A DNA stretch of 64,000 nucleotides, taken from assembly GCA_902537665.1 (NCBI GenBank), contig CACBCE010000003.1, forward strand, positions 58,630 through 122,629. The letters are read 5' to 3'. Position 1 is the first letter of the stretch. Each line of letters starts with the position of its first letter. A program made the position numbers and the translations under genes. The notes below the pieces were generated by a model that made no database searches, was not told the DNA's origin, and worked only from the letters and a program-made list of their open reading frames with translations. Below are positions 44,715 to 54,883 of the stretch, piece by piece. The stretch is from an uncultured Pelagibacteraceae bacterium. GTDB taxonomy: Bacteria > Pseudomonadota > Alphaproteobacteria > Pelagibacterales > Pelagibacteraceae.

Positions 44715-45280
44715 ATCAGATTTTCTATTATCTTCTTTACTCTATTTTTAACAGAATTTTTTTTAAAATTATTCTTAATTATAAAATGAGATTTCTTCTT
44801 TTTAAAATCAAGCGGCAGTTGAATTTTTTTAAAACTCTTTAATAATTTTGTGTTAAAGTTTTTTCTTTTTTTTAATCTATTTAGAATTTCTGATTTCTTA
44901 GACTCTACATAGATTAATATGTCTTTTTTTTTATTAATCTTATTCTCTAAAAGAAGAGGGATATCTAAAACTACAATTTTTTTATCTTTGTTTTTTTTTA
45001 AAAAAATATGCATTTTCTTTCTAACTTCATAATGAACAATTTTAACAATTTTTTTTAGATTTTGCTTGTTAGATAAAATTGCATCAACGATTTTCTCTTT
45101 TTTAATAGGAAAAGAGTCAAAATATAAAGGAAGTTCTTTTTTTAATTTGAGAAATACTTTTTTGTTATTTTTATAAATTTTTGCTACCTCTAAATCAGCG
45201 ATAAATACTGGAAAACCAAAACATTTAGCTACGTAAGTTTTACCAGACCCTATATCACCTAAAATACCTATTCTTTTCAT
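44711..45280 (-). CDS. coaE: dephospho-CoA kinase
   Basis: CoaE phosphorylates dephospho-CoA, the last step of coenzyme A synthesis. The 189-residue kinase has a P-loop GILGDIGSGKTYVAK and VVLDIPLLLE with the conserved D-x-P-L-L. The lid region is very lysine-rich (KKRKNFNTKLLKSFKK). It overlaps aroE by four bases. Lys-rich composition reflects AT pressure. Confidence 0.93.
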   Translation of the reverse strand: MKRIGILGDIGSGKTYVAKCFGFPVFIADLEVAKIYKNNKKVFLKLKKELPLYFDSFPIKKEKIVDAILSNKQNLKKIVKIVHYEVRKKMHIFLKKNKDKKIVVLDIPLLLENKINKKKDILIYVESKKSEILNRLKKRKNFNTKLLKSFKKIQLPLDFKKKKSHFIIKNNFKKNSVKNRVKKIIENLI

Positions 45281-46071
45281 GCGTCTAAAAAATTTATTAA
45301 GTCTTCGTTAATTTCTGGTTGAACTTTGTGCCATAATTTAAATGCCTCAAGAGCTTGATAAATAAACATCATTTTACCGTTGAAAACTTTACAGCCTAAT
45401 TTTTTTCCAGTCCTTAAAAAATTAGTCTCTTTTGGGTTGTAAATAACGTCGTAAAATAATTTTTCTTTATTTATATTTTTAAAATTCAAACCTAAATTAT
45501 CTTCATTGCTCAAGCCCAAACTGGTAGCGTTAATAATTATATCAAATTCTGGTCGATCTCCCCAGTCAACTACATTTATTTTTGAAAAATTTCTCTTTAA
45601 GTTTTCAGCCTTTTGCTTTGTTCTATTGCTTATTATTATTTTCAAAACCTTTAATTTTTCCAAAGCATAAATTATGGAAGGTACTACACCTCCAGCTCCT
45701 AATATGAAAATCGATTTATTTTTTAATTCAAATTGAGTTTCTTTTAAACTTAGTTCAAAACCTTTTATGTCAGTATTATGACCTATTAATTTTTTATCAT
45801 GCATATATATGGTGTTAACAGATTGAGTAATCTTTGACTCCTCGCTCAGTTCATCCAAAAAAGGAATTACATCGCTTTTAAAAGGGACAGTAACATTTAA
45901 TCCGTCTAATTTATTATTCTTAATCTCAGAGACAATCTCCTGGATTTCACTCTTTTCTATTTTCTTTTTATCATAACTCGCATTGATATTATTTTTCTTA
46001 AACCAATAATTATGTAATTTGGGTGAGAGTGAATGTTCGATAGGATTTCCAATTACTAAATATTTTTTCAT
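45277..46071 (-). CDS. aroE: shikimate dehydrogenase
   Basis: AroE reduces 3-dehydroshikimate to shikimate with NADPH in aromatic amino acid synthesis. The 264-residue enzyme has GNPIEHSLSPKLHNYWFK, the catalytic Lys and Asp in LNVTVPFKSDV and GHNTDIKGF, the cofactor loop ILGAGGVVPSIIYAL with ISNRTKQKAE, and late FNGKMMFIYQALEAF. Overlaps of four bases on each side put it in a tight operon. Confidence 0.96.
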   Translation of the reverse strand: MKKYLVIGNPIEHSLSPKLHNYWFKKNNINASYDKKKIEKSEIQEIVSEIKNNKLDGLNVTVPFKSDVIPFLDELSEESKITQSVNTIYMHDKKLIGHNTDIKGFELSLKETQFELKNKSIFILGAGGVVPSIIYALEKLKVLKIIISNRTKQKAENLKRNFSKINVVDWGDRPEFDIIINATSLGLSNEDNLGLNFKNINKEKLFYDVIYNPKETNFLRTGKKLGCKVFNGKMMFIYQALEAFKLWHKVQPEINEDLINFLDA

Positions 46072-46652
46072 TTATAATTATCTAAATATTTTTTAATTTT
46101 TTCAACTGGAAGCCCCATTATTGTATTCTCATTTCCATTAATGCTTAAAAATAAATTTCGCCCCTCACCTTCTATTTGATAAACATTATAAGCATATAAC
46201 GCTTCATCAGAAATTTTTGCTAAGTAACTTTTAAGCTCATCTTCTCTCATTTTTTTCATTGTCAGAATTGCTTTATCCGTATGATTCCATACCATATATC
46301 CGTTTTTAGATATACATACTGAACTAATTAAATGATGTTTTTTACCATTAAGTTTTTTTAAAATTTCTAAAGCTTCCTCTCTATTTTCTGGTTTTGATAT
46401 TAATTCTCCGTCTAAATCGATAACACTATCAGCACCTAAGACTAAATTATCAGTAAATTTTCCGCTTATCTTATTAGCTTTTAATTCAGCTAAATTTTTA
46501 GATATTAATTCTGGTGATGCTTTCTCTTTTAGCAAACTTGATTTAACAACATCCTCATCAATGTTGGATGGTTTTACTTCATTTAAAATATTATGTTCAT
46601 CAAGAATTTTCTTTCTAACTTTGCTTTGAGAAGCTAGAATAATTTTAAGCAT
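46068..46652 (-). CDS. Maf-like nucleotide pyrophosphatase
   Basis: A 194-residue Maf protein. The start LKIILASQSKVRKKILDEH and the central LVLGADSVIDLDGELISKPENREEALEIL carry the family residues, and the late EGRNLFLSINGNENTIMGLPV is typical. Maf enzymes hydrolyse nucleoside triphosphates, often modified ones, to monophosphates. It overlaps ppsR by eight bases and aroE by four. Confidence 0.95.
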   Translation of the reverse strand: MLKIILASQSKVRKKILDEHNILNEVKPSNIDEDVVKSSLLKEKASPELISKNLAELKANKISGKFTDNLVLGADSVIDLDGELISKPENREEALEILKKLNGKKHHLISSVCISKNGYMVWNHTDKAILTMKKMREDELKSYLAKISDEALYAYNVYQIEGEGRNLFLSINGNENTIMGLPVEKIKKYLDNYK

Positions 46653-47469
46653 TTTCTTTATAAATTTCGTATATTTTTATTACTGAAGCAGCTGTTTCCT
46701 CTACAGATTTCCTTGTTACATCAATTGATGGCCATTTATATTTCTTAAAAGTATTTCTTGCCATGTCTACCTCCTTTTTAATCTGCTCCAAATCGGTATA
46801 TAATTTATTAGTATTTTCTTTAAGAGAATTCATTCTGTTTTTTCTTATTTCAACTAGCCTTTCTGGTTCGGTGTTTAATCCTATAACGCATGAAGTTTTT
46901 GGATTTTGTTTTAAAACTTTAGGAATAGAGTCCTCGGTAATTAAGGGTATGTTAGAAGTTTTAAGTCCTTTATTTGCTAGAAAAATAGCAGTAGGTGTTT
47001 TGCTTGTTCTGCTAACTCCCAATAAAATTATATCAGATTCTTTTATTTCTTTAACAAGATTGCCATCGTCATGATTCATTGTAAACTGAATTGCTTCAAT
47101 TCTTTTATAATAATCTTCGTCAAGAGCGTATTGACCACTTGGTTGATGTGAGGCCTTCTGGTTTAAAAGTTTAGAAAAACTTAAAATTAAATCACCCAAT
47201 ACTCCGAAACATGGAATTTTTTTTATATCACTATTTTTAGCGAGATATTTCGCCAAATTACTATCAACTATAGAATATAAAATTATAGAGCTTTTTTCTT
47301 TTTCTGCGTTTTCTAAAATTTTTAAAATTTGATTTTCCGTTCTTGTAAAAGAATAAGTGTGTATTTTATAGTTTATATTTTTAAATTGAGCTTTGATAGC
47401 TGTAAATATACGATCCAAGGTTTCACCAGTCGCATCTGATATAAGGTAAATTTGATATAAATTACTCAT
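46645..47469 (-). CDS. ppsR: PPDK/PEP-synthase regulatory protein (DUF299 kinase-pyrophosphorylase)
   Basis: A 274-residue bifunctional regulator that phosphorylates and dephosphorylates pyruvate phosphate dikinase or PEP synthase. The start YQIYLISDATGETLDRIFTAI, the P-loop-like LGVSRTSKTPTAIFLANKG, and the C-terminal PSIDVTRKSVEETAASVIKIYE are the family marks. The target enzyme is not in the window. It is the first gene left of the putative origin, as the equivalent (RP001-type) gene is beside oriC in Caulobacter and Rickettsia. Confidence 0.93.
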   Translation of the reverse strand: MSNLYQIYLISDATGETLDRIFTAIKAQFKNINYKIHTYSFTRTENQILKILENAEKEKSSIILYSIVDSNLAKYLAKNSDIKKIPCFGVLGDLILSFSKLLNQKASHQPSGQYALDEDYYKRIEAIQFTMNHDDGNLVKEIKESDIILLGVSRTSKTPTAIFLANKGLKTSNIPLITEDSIPKVLKQNPKTSCVIGLNTEPERLVEIRKNRMNSLKENTNKLYTDLEQIKKEVDMARNTFKKYKWPSIDVTRKSVEETAASVIKIYEIYKENA

Positions 47470-47751
47470 GTATAATATGTGTATAAATTTGTATTATCAT
47501 TATCATATTGAACATCTTTCATGTTTTTAAATTTATGTTGTAAAACAATGCTTTTATTAACAATATCAAACATGTTGAAGTCTAAAATAATCATTTAATG
47601 TATTTAGTTAATAAGCTTCAATTTTACGTATATATTTATTAAAATTTAAACTCTAAATGTTAACAAACTGTTTATAAAATGTTTAATAAATTTAATCACC
47701 ACTATTCACAGATTATACTAACATTACAATTAAATATATTTAATTATTAAT
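47470..47751. other. putative chromosomal replication origin (oriC) between ppsR and hemE
   Basis: This is the largest gene-free gap of the window (282 bases). It holds DnaA-box-like 9-mers: TGTGTATAA at 47478-47486 (complement TTATACACA, full match to TTATNCACA), CTATTCACA at 47702-47710 (one mismatch), and one-mismatch TTATTAACA at 47554-47562 and TGTTTATAA at 47669-47677. AT-only stretches around 47722-47752 could melt. Genes point away on both sides, and hemE beside this gap is the known location of oriC in Caulobacter and Rickettsia. Confidence 0.75.
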
Positions 47752-48753
47752 ATGTCTCCACTTGAGGAAGTTATAATAAATAAAAAAAGTAATATAAATC
47801 CTGTTTGGATAATGAGACAAGCTGGAAGGTATTTACCAGAATTTAGAGAAATTAGGAAAAAAAATCCAGATTTTATAAAATTATGTCTTAATGAAAAACT
47901 ATCAAGTGAGATTACTCTTCAGCCTTTAAAAAGATTTGACTTAGATGCAGCAATAATTTTTTCTGATATTTTAATGTTACCATATGGTTTAAATCAAAAT
48001 GTCGAGTTTAAAAAAAATGTGGGTCCATTACTTGGTGAACTAGATTTAATAAAAATTTCAAAAGTTGAAGAAATTAACTTTGTTGAAAAACTTTCTCCTG
48101 TTTACGAATTAATTAAATTAGTAAGTAATTCTCAATTTACGAATAATAAAACCACTATAGGCTTTGTTGGAGCACCATGGACCTTATTAGTGTATATGAT
48201 GAACAAAAAGTCACCAAAACTAAATTTAGATGAAAACTTTTTTGAGGATAAATTTTTAATCGATAAAGTTCTTAAAATCTTAGACAAATTTTTAAAAATA
48301 CACATTAAGAATCAGATTGATAACGGTGCTCAGATAATTCAAATTTTCGATAGTTGGGCTGGCTTGCTAAAAGAAAAAGATTTACGTTATTATATTTATG
48401 ACCCTACATTGAGTTTGGTTAACTATATAAAATCTTTAAATGTGCCTGTTATTTGTTTTCCAAGAGGCATTAAAAATTATAAAGATTTTTGTGAAATTGT
48501 TAAACCAGACACAATATGTATTGATTATGAGATTGACCCAATAAAAATTAGTAAAGAAATAAAAATTCCTGTGCAAGGTGGAATGGATCCAAAGTTTTTG
48601 CTTTCTAATAAAGAAAGCCTGAAAAAGGAGGCAACAAAATATCTAGATATATTTAAAGATCACCCATATATATTTAATTTGGGACACGGTGTTTTACCAG
48701 AGACAGACCCTAATATGATGGATTATCTAGTAAAAACTGTGAAAGATTATTAA
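47752..48753 (+). CDS. hemE: uroporphyrinogen decarboxylase
   Basis: HemE removes four carboxyl groups from uroporphyrinogen III to make coproporphyrinogen III. The 333-residue protein has PVWIMRQAGRYLPEFREIR, FSDILMLPYGLN, GFVGAPWTLLVYM, IQIFDSWAGLL and FNLGHGVLPETDPNMMDYLV, all family landmarks. It is the first gene right of the putative origin. Its stop overlaps the hemH ATG by one base. Confidence 0.97.
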   Translation: MSPLEEVIINKKSNINPVWIMRQAGRYLPEFREIRKKNPDFIKLCLNEKLSSEITLQPLKRFDLDAAIIFSDILMLPYGLNQNVEFKKNVGPLLGELDLIKISKVEEINFVEKLSPVYELIKLVSNSQFTNNKTTIGFVGAPWTLLVYMMNKKSPKLNLDENFFEDKFLIDKVLKILDKFLKIHIKNQIDNGAQIIQIFDSWAGLLKEKDLRYYIYDPTLSLVNYIKSLNVPVICFPRGIKNYKDFCEIVKPDTICIDYEIDPIKISKEIKIPVQGGMDPKFLLSNKESLKKEATKYLDIFKDHPYIFNLGHGVLPETDPNMMDYLVKTVKDY

Positions 48754-49751
48754 TGGAAAACAAAAAAGATCACCCACCCGTAAAATTTGGAAAAACTGGA
48801 GTTTTAATAGTAAATTTAGGGACACCAGACTCAACGAGCTGGTTTGATATTAGAAAATATTTAAAAGAATTTTTGTCGGATAAAAGAGTAATTGAGGTAA
48901 ATCCAATAATTTGGCAATTTATTCTAAATGTTTTTATATTAACTTTCCGACCATCCAAAACAGCGAAAGCTTATAAAGAAATCTGGATGAAGGATAAAAA
49001 CATTTCACCACTTTTACACTATACTCAAAAACAAGCAGAAAAACTTTCAAACTTAATTTCAGAAAAAAATTTGCTGATAGATTATGCAATGCGATACGGA
49101 AATCCTAGCATAAGAAGTAAAATCGCAACACTTCATGAAATGGGGTGTGAAAACTTAATAATACTTCCACTTTATCCCCAGTATGCTGCTGCAACTACTG
49201 CAACTGTTTGCGATGAAGTATATAGAACTCTTATGAAAATGAGGTGGCAACCATCACTCAAAATAGTGCCACATTATGAATCTAATCCTTTATATATTGA
49301 AGCACTTGTAAATTCTTTGAACAAAAAAATTAAAGAAATTAATTGGAAGCCAGATTTGATATTGGCTTCTTACCATGGAATACCGCAAAAATACTTTGAT
49401 AAAGGTGACCCCTACCACTGCTATTGTCATAAAACTACCAGACTGATATCAGAAAAGTTTACTTCAATTGAGATTAAGACAACATTTCAGTCAAGATTTG
49501 GTCCTGAAAAATGGCTTCAACCTTACACAGACAAAACTTTAGAAAACTTACCTCAAGAAGGTAAAAAGAATGTTTTAGCTATATGCCCTGGATTTTCTTC
49601 AGACTGTGTTGAAACTTTGGAAGAAATTCAAATTCAAGGTAAAGAGAGCTTTTTAGAATCTGGTGGAGAAAACTTTGATATGGTGCCGTGTTTGAATGAT
49701 AATGATGATCATATAGTTTTATTAAAATCTTTAATTCAAAAAAACACTTAA
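48753..49751 (+). CDS. hemH: ferrochelatase
   Basis: HemH inserts iron into protoporphyrin IX, ending haem synthesis, on the inner face of the membrane. The 332-residue protein has KTGVLIVNLGTPDSTSWFDIRKYLKEFLSD, the His-containing LILASYHGIPQKYFDKGDPYHCYCHKTT, FQSRFGPEKWLQPYTDKTL and the catalytic Glu in GFSSDCVETLEEI. It overlaps hemE by one base, and hemJ follows after three bases. Confidence 0.97.
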   Translation: MENKKDHPPVKFGKTGVLIVNLGTPDSTSWFDIRKYLKEFLSDKRVIEVNPIIWQFILNVFILTFRPSKTAKAYKEIWMKDKNISPLLHYTQKQAEKLSNLISEKNLLIDYAMRYGNPSIRSKIATLHEMGCENLIILPLYPQYAAATTATVCDEVYRTLMKMRWQPSLKIVPHYESNPLYIEALVNSLNKKIKEINWKPDLILASYHGIPQKYFDKGDPYHCYCHKTTRLISEKFTSIEIKTTFQSRFGPEKWLQPYTDKTLENLPQEGKKNVLAICPGFSSDCVETLEEIQIQGKESFLESGGENFDMVPCLNDNDDHIVLLKSLIQKNT

Positions 49752-49754
49752 TTA

Positions 49755-50189
49755 ATGAACACCTATTTACTGTTTAAATCATTACACTTAATAGCAGTAA
49801 TTTCTTGGATGGCCGGATTACTATATCTTCCAAGAATTTTTGTTTACCATTCTCAAAACAGCAATAAGCCAATTATATCAGATGTATTTAAGGTTATGGA
49901 AAGAAAACTTTTTTTTTATATTATGACACCAGCAATGGTTCTGTCTTGGTTATTTGGTTTATTATTAATTCATGAAATAGGATTTCAACAACTCGGGCAA
50001 ACTTGGATGATTTTAAAGCTAATATTTGTGGTCTTATTAACGATTTATCATTTATATCTAGGCCGAGTTTTAGGACAATTTCAATTAGATCTTAATACTC
50101 ATTCACATAAATTTTATAGATTTATTAATGAAATACCCACATTATTGCTTATTTTAATCATATTTGTGGTAGTTTTTAAGCCTATCTAG
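49755..50189 (+). CDS. hemJ: protoporphyrinogen oxidase, HemJ type
   Basis: A 144-residue membrane protein with four helices and an early His in YLLFKSLHLIAVISWMAGLLYLPRIFVYHS, matching HemJ, the bacterial membrane protoporphyrinogen IX oxidase. The late LKLIFVVLLTIYHLYLGR with conserved Lys and His is also typical. Its position right after hemE and hemH strengthens the call. No hemG or hemY is visible in the window. Confidence 0.93.
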   Translation: MNTYLLFKSLHLIAVISWMAGLLYLPRIFVYHSQNSNKPIISDVFKVMERKLFFYIMTPAMVLSWLFGLLLIHEIGFQQLGQTWMILKLIFVVLLTIYHLYLGRVLGQFQLDLNTHSHKFYRFINEIPTLLLILIIFVVVFKPI

Positions 50190-50253
50190 GGTTGAATATT
50201 TATAAATAGCATATATATTCAAGTCATTATTAAGTCCTTAATAATTTTAAATC

Positions 50254-51522
50254 ATGAACATTCAAGAATTAAAACTTAAATCATCTGAACAATTAATTAC
50301 TCAAGCAGAGGAGCTAGGCATTGAGAATGCAAGCACACTAAGAAAGCAAGAAATTCTTTTTGCTATTTTGAAAAAGGTAGCTGAAAAAGAGGAAATTACT
50401 GGAGCTGGTGTTTTGCAATTACTCCAAGACGGATTCGGTTTCTTAAGGGCAATGGAGTCAAATTATCTTCCTGGACCTGATGATATTTATGTCAGCCCTA
50501 GTCAGATTAGAAAATTCGGTTTAAGAACTGGGGATACAGTTGAAGGTCCTGTAAGAGCACCAAAGGAAGGTGAAAGATATTTTGCTCTTTTACAAGTAAG
50601 TAAGATTAATTTTGAGGAGCCAGATAAGTCTAGGCACAAAATAGCATTTGATAACCTTACTCCCTTATATCCAGATAAACAATTAGTTATGGAAGTTGAG
50701 ATGACAAAACCTGACAAAAAGCAGGATTTAACACCAAGGTTAATAGACTTAGTAAGTCCGATAGGAAAAGGACAAAGATCAATAATTATTTCACCACCTA
50801 AGGCTGGAAAAACTATGATTTTACAAAGTATAGCTAACTCAATAGCTAAAAATTATCCAGAATGTTATCTAATAGTTTTACTTATCGACGAACGGCCAGA
50901 GGAAGTTACAGATATGCAGAGAACTGTAAAAGGCGAAGTAATAAGTTCTACTTTTGATGAACCAGCGCAAAGGCACGTAGCTGTAGCAGAGATGGTTATT
51001 GAAAAAGCTAAAAGACTAACAGAGCATAAAAAGGATGTGGTCATTTTATTAGACTCAATTACAAGATTAGGAAGGGCTTACAATGCAGTAATTCCGAGTT
51101 CTGGAAAAGTTTTAACAGGAGGTGTTGATGCTAATGCGTTGCAAAGACCAAAAAGATTTTTTGGTGCAGCTAGAAATATAGAAGAAGGTGGATCATTAAC
51201 AATTATATCTACAGCATTGATAGACACTGGTAGTCGAATGGATGAAGTAATCTTCGAAGAATTTAAAGGGACTGGTAACAGTGAAACAGTTCTTGATAGA
51301 AAAATTGCAGATAAAAGAATTTACCCAGCTATAGATATAACTAAATCTGGAACAAGAAGAGAGGAGTTACTTTTTGATAAAAACGATTTACAAAAAATGA
51401 ATGTTCTTAGACGTATTATTGCTCCAATGGGCACTATGGATGCTATCGAATTTATTAGTTCAAAATTAAAAGATACTAAAAATAATGCAGAGTTTTTTAA
51501 CTCGATGAATAGACCATCATAA
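50254..51522 (+). CDS. rho: transcription termination factor Rho
   Basis: Rho is a hexameric RNA-dependent helicase that ends transcription. The 422-residue protein has the N-terminal helical domain ([17 protein letters not shown]), the RNA-binding cold-shock-like domain ([38 protein letters not shown]), Walker [16 protein letters not shown], the R-loop [18 protein letters not shown] and [15 protein letters not shown], and the Q-loop region. The 64-base leader before it is AT-rich with no clear hairpin. Confidence 0.98.
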   Translation: MNIQELKLKSSEQLITQAEELGIENASTLRKQEILFAILKKVAEKEEITGAGVLQLLQDGFGFLRAMESNYLPGPDDIYVSPSQIRKFGLRTGDTVEGPVRAPKEGERYFALLQVSKINFEEPDKSRHKIAFDNLTPLYPDKQLVMEVEMTKPDKKQDLTPRLIDLVSPIGKGQRSIIISPPKAGKTMILQSIANSIAKNYPECYLIVLLIDERPEEVTDMQRTVKGEVISSTFDEPAQRHVAVAEMVIEKAKRLTEHKKDVVILLDSITRLGRAYNAVIPSSGKVLTGGVDANALQRPKRFFGAARNIEEGGSLTIISTALIDTGSRMDEVIFEEFKGTGNSETVLDRKIADKRIYPAIDITKSGTRREELLFDKNDLQKMNVLRRIIAPMGTMDAIEFISSKLKDTKNNAEFFNSMNRPS

Positions 51523-51564
51523 TTTCGTTTTTCTTTCTAAGTAAATTAAAGTTATAATAAATTT

Positions 51565-52896
51565 ATGACTATTTACGCTTTATCGTCTGGCCCTGGTGTG
51601 TCTGGAGTTGCAGTGATCAGAATTTCAGGTTCAGAGACCTCTAAGGTAATAAAAAAACTTACGAATAAAGAAATTCCTCAGCCAAGAATGGCAACTCTTA
51701 GAAAAATAAACAATATCAACACTTCTGAGCTAATAGATGAAGGTATTATTATATGGTTTCCAGGTCCTGAGAGCTACACAGGAGAAGATATGGCTGAGAT
51801 TCATGTCCATGGGGGCAAGGCTGTAGTATTGGCTCTTCAAAATGAAATTTCAAAAGTCGAAAATTGTAGATTAGCAGAGCCAGGTGAATTTACTAAGTTG
51901 GCTTTTCAAAATGGTAAAATAAATTTATTAAAAGCAGAGAGTATAGCTGATTTGATCTCCGCAGAAACTGAAATTCAGAGATTGCAAGCGGTAAAAATGA
52001 TGAAAGGAAAATCCTCAGAAAAATTCAGTGAGTTGAGGGAAAAACTATTAAAAATTTTGTCATTTGTCGAAGCAAAAATAGATTTCCCCGAGGAGGATTT
52101 GCCAAAAGAAAATTTAAAAAAGATAAAAGAGGATTCATCGAACGTCTTAAATGAGATTAAGAAAATTTTAAATGATCAAAAAGTTGGAGAGATAATTCGT
52201 GAAGGATTTAAAATTGCAATTGTAGGTCCAACCAATGCCGGTAAGTCTAGTCTATTAAATAATTTATCAAACAGGGAAGTTGCTATAGTCTCTGAAATTG
52301 CTGGTACCACAAGAGACGTTATTGAAACACATTTAAACATAGATGGTTATCCAGTTATAATTTCAGATACAGCAGGTATAAGAGACTCCAAGGATGAAAT
52401 TGAAAAAAAAGGAATAAAATTATCATTAAAAAAAGCTGAAAATGCTGATCTAAAACTAGTAGTGGTGGATGCTAAAAGTTCAGATTTTAAAGGATTTTTG
52501 AATGATTTATTAAAAAAAGACGCAATTCTAGTCATTAATAAATCAGATCTGTTGAAAGAAGAATTAGACCCCGAACTCTTTAAATTTAATCATGTTTTGA
52601 TTTCTCTCAAAGACAATCTAAATATAGATAAATTAATTTCTAAAATAAAAAACCATTTAGAAAATAAATTTATTTCAGAGGAAGATATCTTAATTACAAG
52701 AGAAAGGCATAGACAACATTTGCTACAGTGCGCTGAACACTTGAAAAATTTTTCAGACAAAAATGATAAAAAAGATTTTGATAAAGGTGCTGAGGATTTA
52801 AGGTTAGCCACAAGACAACTAGGTATGATTGTTGGTAAAGTTGATGTAGAGGAGATATTAGGTAGTATTTTCAATGATTTTTGCATTGGAAAATAA
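51565..52896 (+). CDS. mnmE: tRNA uridine-5-carboxymethylaminomethyl(34) GTPase MnmE
   Basis: MnmE works with MnmG on wobble U34 of tRNAs. The 443-residue protein has the N-terminal formyl-THF-type domain (ALSSGPGVSGVAVIRISG, GEDMAEIHVHGGKAVV, AEPGEFTKLAFQNGKINLLKAES), the G domain (IVGPTNAGKSSLLNNL, IAGTTRDVI, DTAGIRDS, NKSD), and ends FCIGK, the conserved C-x-G-K. The mnmG gene follows after 115 bases. Confidence 0.97.
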   Translation: MTIYALSSGPGVSGVAVIRISGSETSKVIKKLTNKEIPQPRMATLRKINNINTSELIDEGIIIWFPGPESYTGEDMAEIHVHGGKAVVLALQNEISKVENCRLAEPGEFTKLAFQNGKINLLKAESIADLISAETEIQRLQAVKMMKGKSSEKFSELREKLLKILSFVEAKIDFPEEDLPKENLKKIKEDSSNVLNEIKKILNDQKVGEIIREGFKIAIVGPTNAGKSSLLNNLSNREVAIVSEIAGTTRDVIETHLNIDGYPVIISDTAGIRDSKDEIEKKGIKLSLKKAENADLKLVVVDAKSSDFKGFLNDLLKKDAILVINKSDLLKEELDPELFKFNHVLISLKDNLNIDKLISKIKNHLENKFISEEDILITRERHRQHLLQCAEHLKNFSDKNDKKDFDKGAEDLRLATRQLGMIVGKVDVEEILGSIFNDFCIGK

Positions 52897-53011
52897 TAGC
52901 AGTTTTCTCTGTTTTTCGATCATTTTTGTCGATTTTCGCTGGTAAATAAGACTTTTTTTAAAATAAAAACAGAAATCTTGTAAATATCATAATCGAATAT
53001 AAATTTAGTTC

Positions 53012-54883
53012 ATGAAAAAAGATTTGCGATTTGATGTAGTTGTTATTGGAGGCGGTCATGCTGGTTGTGAAGCTGCAGCGGCCTCAGCAAGACTGGGAGT
53101 AGATACAGCTTTATTCACGCATAACAAAAATACAATTGGGGAAATGTCATGTAATCCAGCTATTGGAGGCTTAGGTAAAGGACATTTGGTTAGAGAAATA
53201 GATGCTTTAGATGGTGTTATGGGAGAAGTTGCTGACAAGTCAGGAATTCAATTCAGATTATTAAATAGAAGTAGAGGACCAGCGGTAAGAGGACCACGAA
53301 CTCAATCTGATAGATCATTATATCGTAAATATATGCAAGAAAAACTTGTAAACTACTGTAATTTAAGCATTTTTTCTGATCCTGTAGTAAAGTTTATTTT
53401 TGAAAATAACCGAATAAGTGCATTTATCACACTTAAAGGTAATAAAGTGAGTTGTAACAAGTTAATCTTAACAACAGGCACTTTTTTAAATGGTTTGATA
53501 CATATAGGTGATGAAAGAACTCCTGCTGGACGATTTAATGAAAAACCGAGCACAGGCTTAAGTGAACAGTTAGAAAAGTATAATTTCAAAATTGGAAGAT
53601 TAAAAACAGGGACACCTCCTAGATTAGACTCTAGAACAATTAATTTTGAAAACTTGGAAAAACAGTTTGCCGATGAAGATCCATATTTTTTTTCTTTTCT
53701 AACCAAAAAAAATTTAAACAAACAAGTGTCTTGTTCCATGACTTATACTAACGAGAGAGTTCATAAAATAATTGAAAAGAATTTATCTAAAAGTGCAATG
53801 TATTCCGGAAGCATACAAGGTGTTGGTCCTAGATATTGTCCCTCTATTGAGGACAAAATAGTAAAATTCGCTGATAAGACAAGACATCAAATATTTTTAG
53901 AGCCTGAGGGTCTAAATGATTATACTATCTATCCAAATGGTATATCTACATCTCTACCTGAGGTTGTGCAACATGAAATACTCAACAATATCAGTGGTTT
54001 GGAGAATGTAAAAGTAATTAGACCGGGATATGCTATTGAATATGATTATATTGATCCTAGAGAGCTCTTTTTAACACTAGAGACAAAAAAAATAAAAAAT
54101 CTTTATCTCGCTGGTCAAATTAATGGAACTACAGGTTATGAGGAAGCAGCTGCTCAAGGCCTTATAGCAGGAATTAATGCTGCTCTATCTTTAAAGAATA
54201 TGGAGCCTTTTATTTTAGATAGATCAGATGCTTATATTGGCGTTATGATAGATGATTTAGTTACCAAAGGCGTTGCGGAGCCTTATAGAATGTTTACATC
54301 TCGAGCAGAATATAGATTAAGTCTTAGGTCAGATAATGCAGACTTAAGGCTTACCCATAAAGGAATTAAAATTGGCTTAGTAGCAGAAACTAGAAAACTA
54401 CTCTTTGAGGACAAATTCAACAAATTAAGCAAAATATCTCTCCAAATGTCTAATTTAAACATTTCACCCTCTAAGGCAGATAAATTTGGAATAAAAATAG
54501 CAAAAGACGGTGTTTTTAGATCAGCAGAGGAAATTCTTACACAAAAAAGTGTTGATATGACAAAAATAAGGAATATTTGGCCTGAAATCACTGATTATGG
54601 GAATGAAATTGATGAGCAGATTGAGATTAACTCTCATTATAGGGGTTATTTAAAGAAGCAAAAGGCCGATATCTTAGCTTTTAAACGAGATGAGAATTTA
54701 ACAATACCAGATAATATTGATTATGACCAATTTTCAGGCCTTTCTAATGAAGTAAAAGCTAAATTTAAAGAAATAAGGCCTAAAACTATGGGTCAGGCCT
54801 TAAGAATCGATGGAATAACTCCAGCAGCTGTATATATTTTGTTGTCACACGTCAAAAGAAAGTCTATTAAGCATATAGCTTAA
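53012..54883 (+). CDS. mnmG: tRNA uridine-5-carboxymethylaminomethyl(34) synthesis protein MnmG
   Basis: The FAD-dependent partner of MnmE. The 623-residue protein has the FAD loop [56 protein letters not shown], the second-motif [53 protein letters not shown] and the C-terminal helical domain that binds MnmE. Upstream 115 bases contain no recognisable element. rsmG starts at its last base. Confidence 0.98.
   Translation: MKKDLRFDVVVIGGGHAGCEAAAASARLGVDTALFTHNKNTIGEMSCNPAIGGLGKGHLVREIDALDGVMGEVADKSGIQFRLLNRSRGPAVRGPRTQSDRSLYRKYMQEKLVNYCNLSIFSDPVVKFIFENNRISAFITLKGNKVSCNKLILTTGTFLNGLIHIGDERTPAGRFNEKPSTGLSEQLEKYNFKIGRLKTGTPPRLDSRTINFENLEKQFADEDPYFFSFLTKKNLNKQVSCSMTYTNERVHKIIEKNLSKSAMYSGSIQGVGPRYCPSIEDKIVKFADKTRHQIFLEPEGLNDYTIYPNGISTSLPEVVQHEILNNISGLENVKVIRPGYAIEYDYIDPRELFLTLETKKIKNLYLAGQINGTTGYEEAAAQGLIAGINAALSLKNMEPFILDRSDAYIGVMIDDLVTKGVAEPYRMFTSRAEYRLSLRSDNADLRLTHKGIKIGLVAETRKLLFEDKFNKLSKISLQMSNLNISPSKADKFGIKIAKDGVFRSAEEILTQKSVDMTKIRNIWPEITDYGNEIDEQIEINSHYRGYLKKQKADILAFKRDENLTIPDNIDYDQFSGLSNEVKAKFKEIRPKTMGQALRIDGITPAAVYILLSHVKRKSIKHIA

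Noticed and set aside
47640-47745. TTAA-N-TTAA pairs resembling CtrA boxes in the putative origin
   Set aside because: The spacings seen are 5, 6 and 10 rather than 7, and TTAA is common in such AT-rich DNA.
52897-53011. 115-base gap before mnmG as a small RNA gene
   Set aside because: No stable hairpin with a T run and no known RNA pattern; probably a promoter region only.
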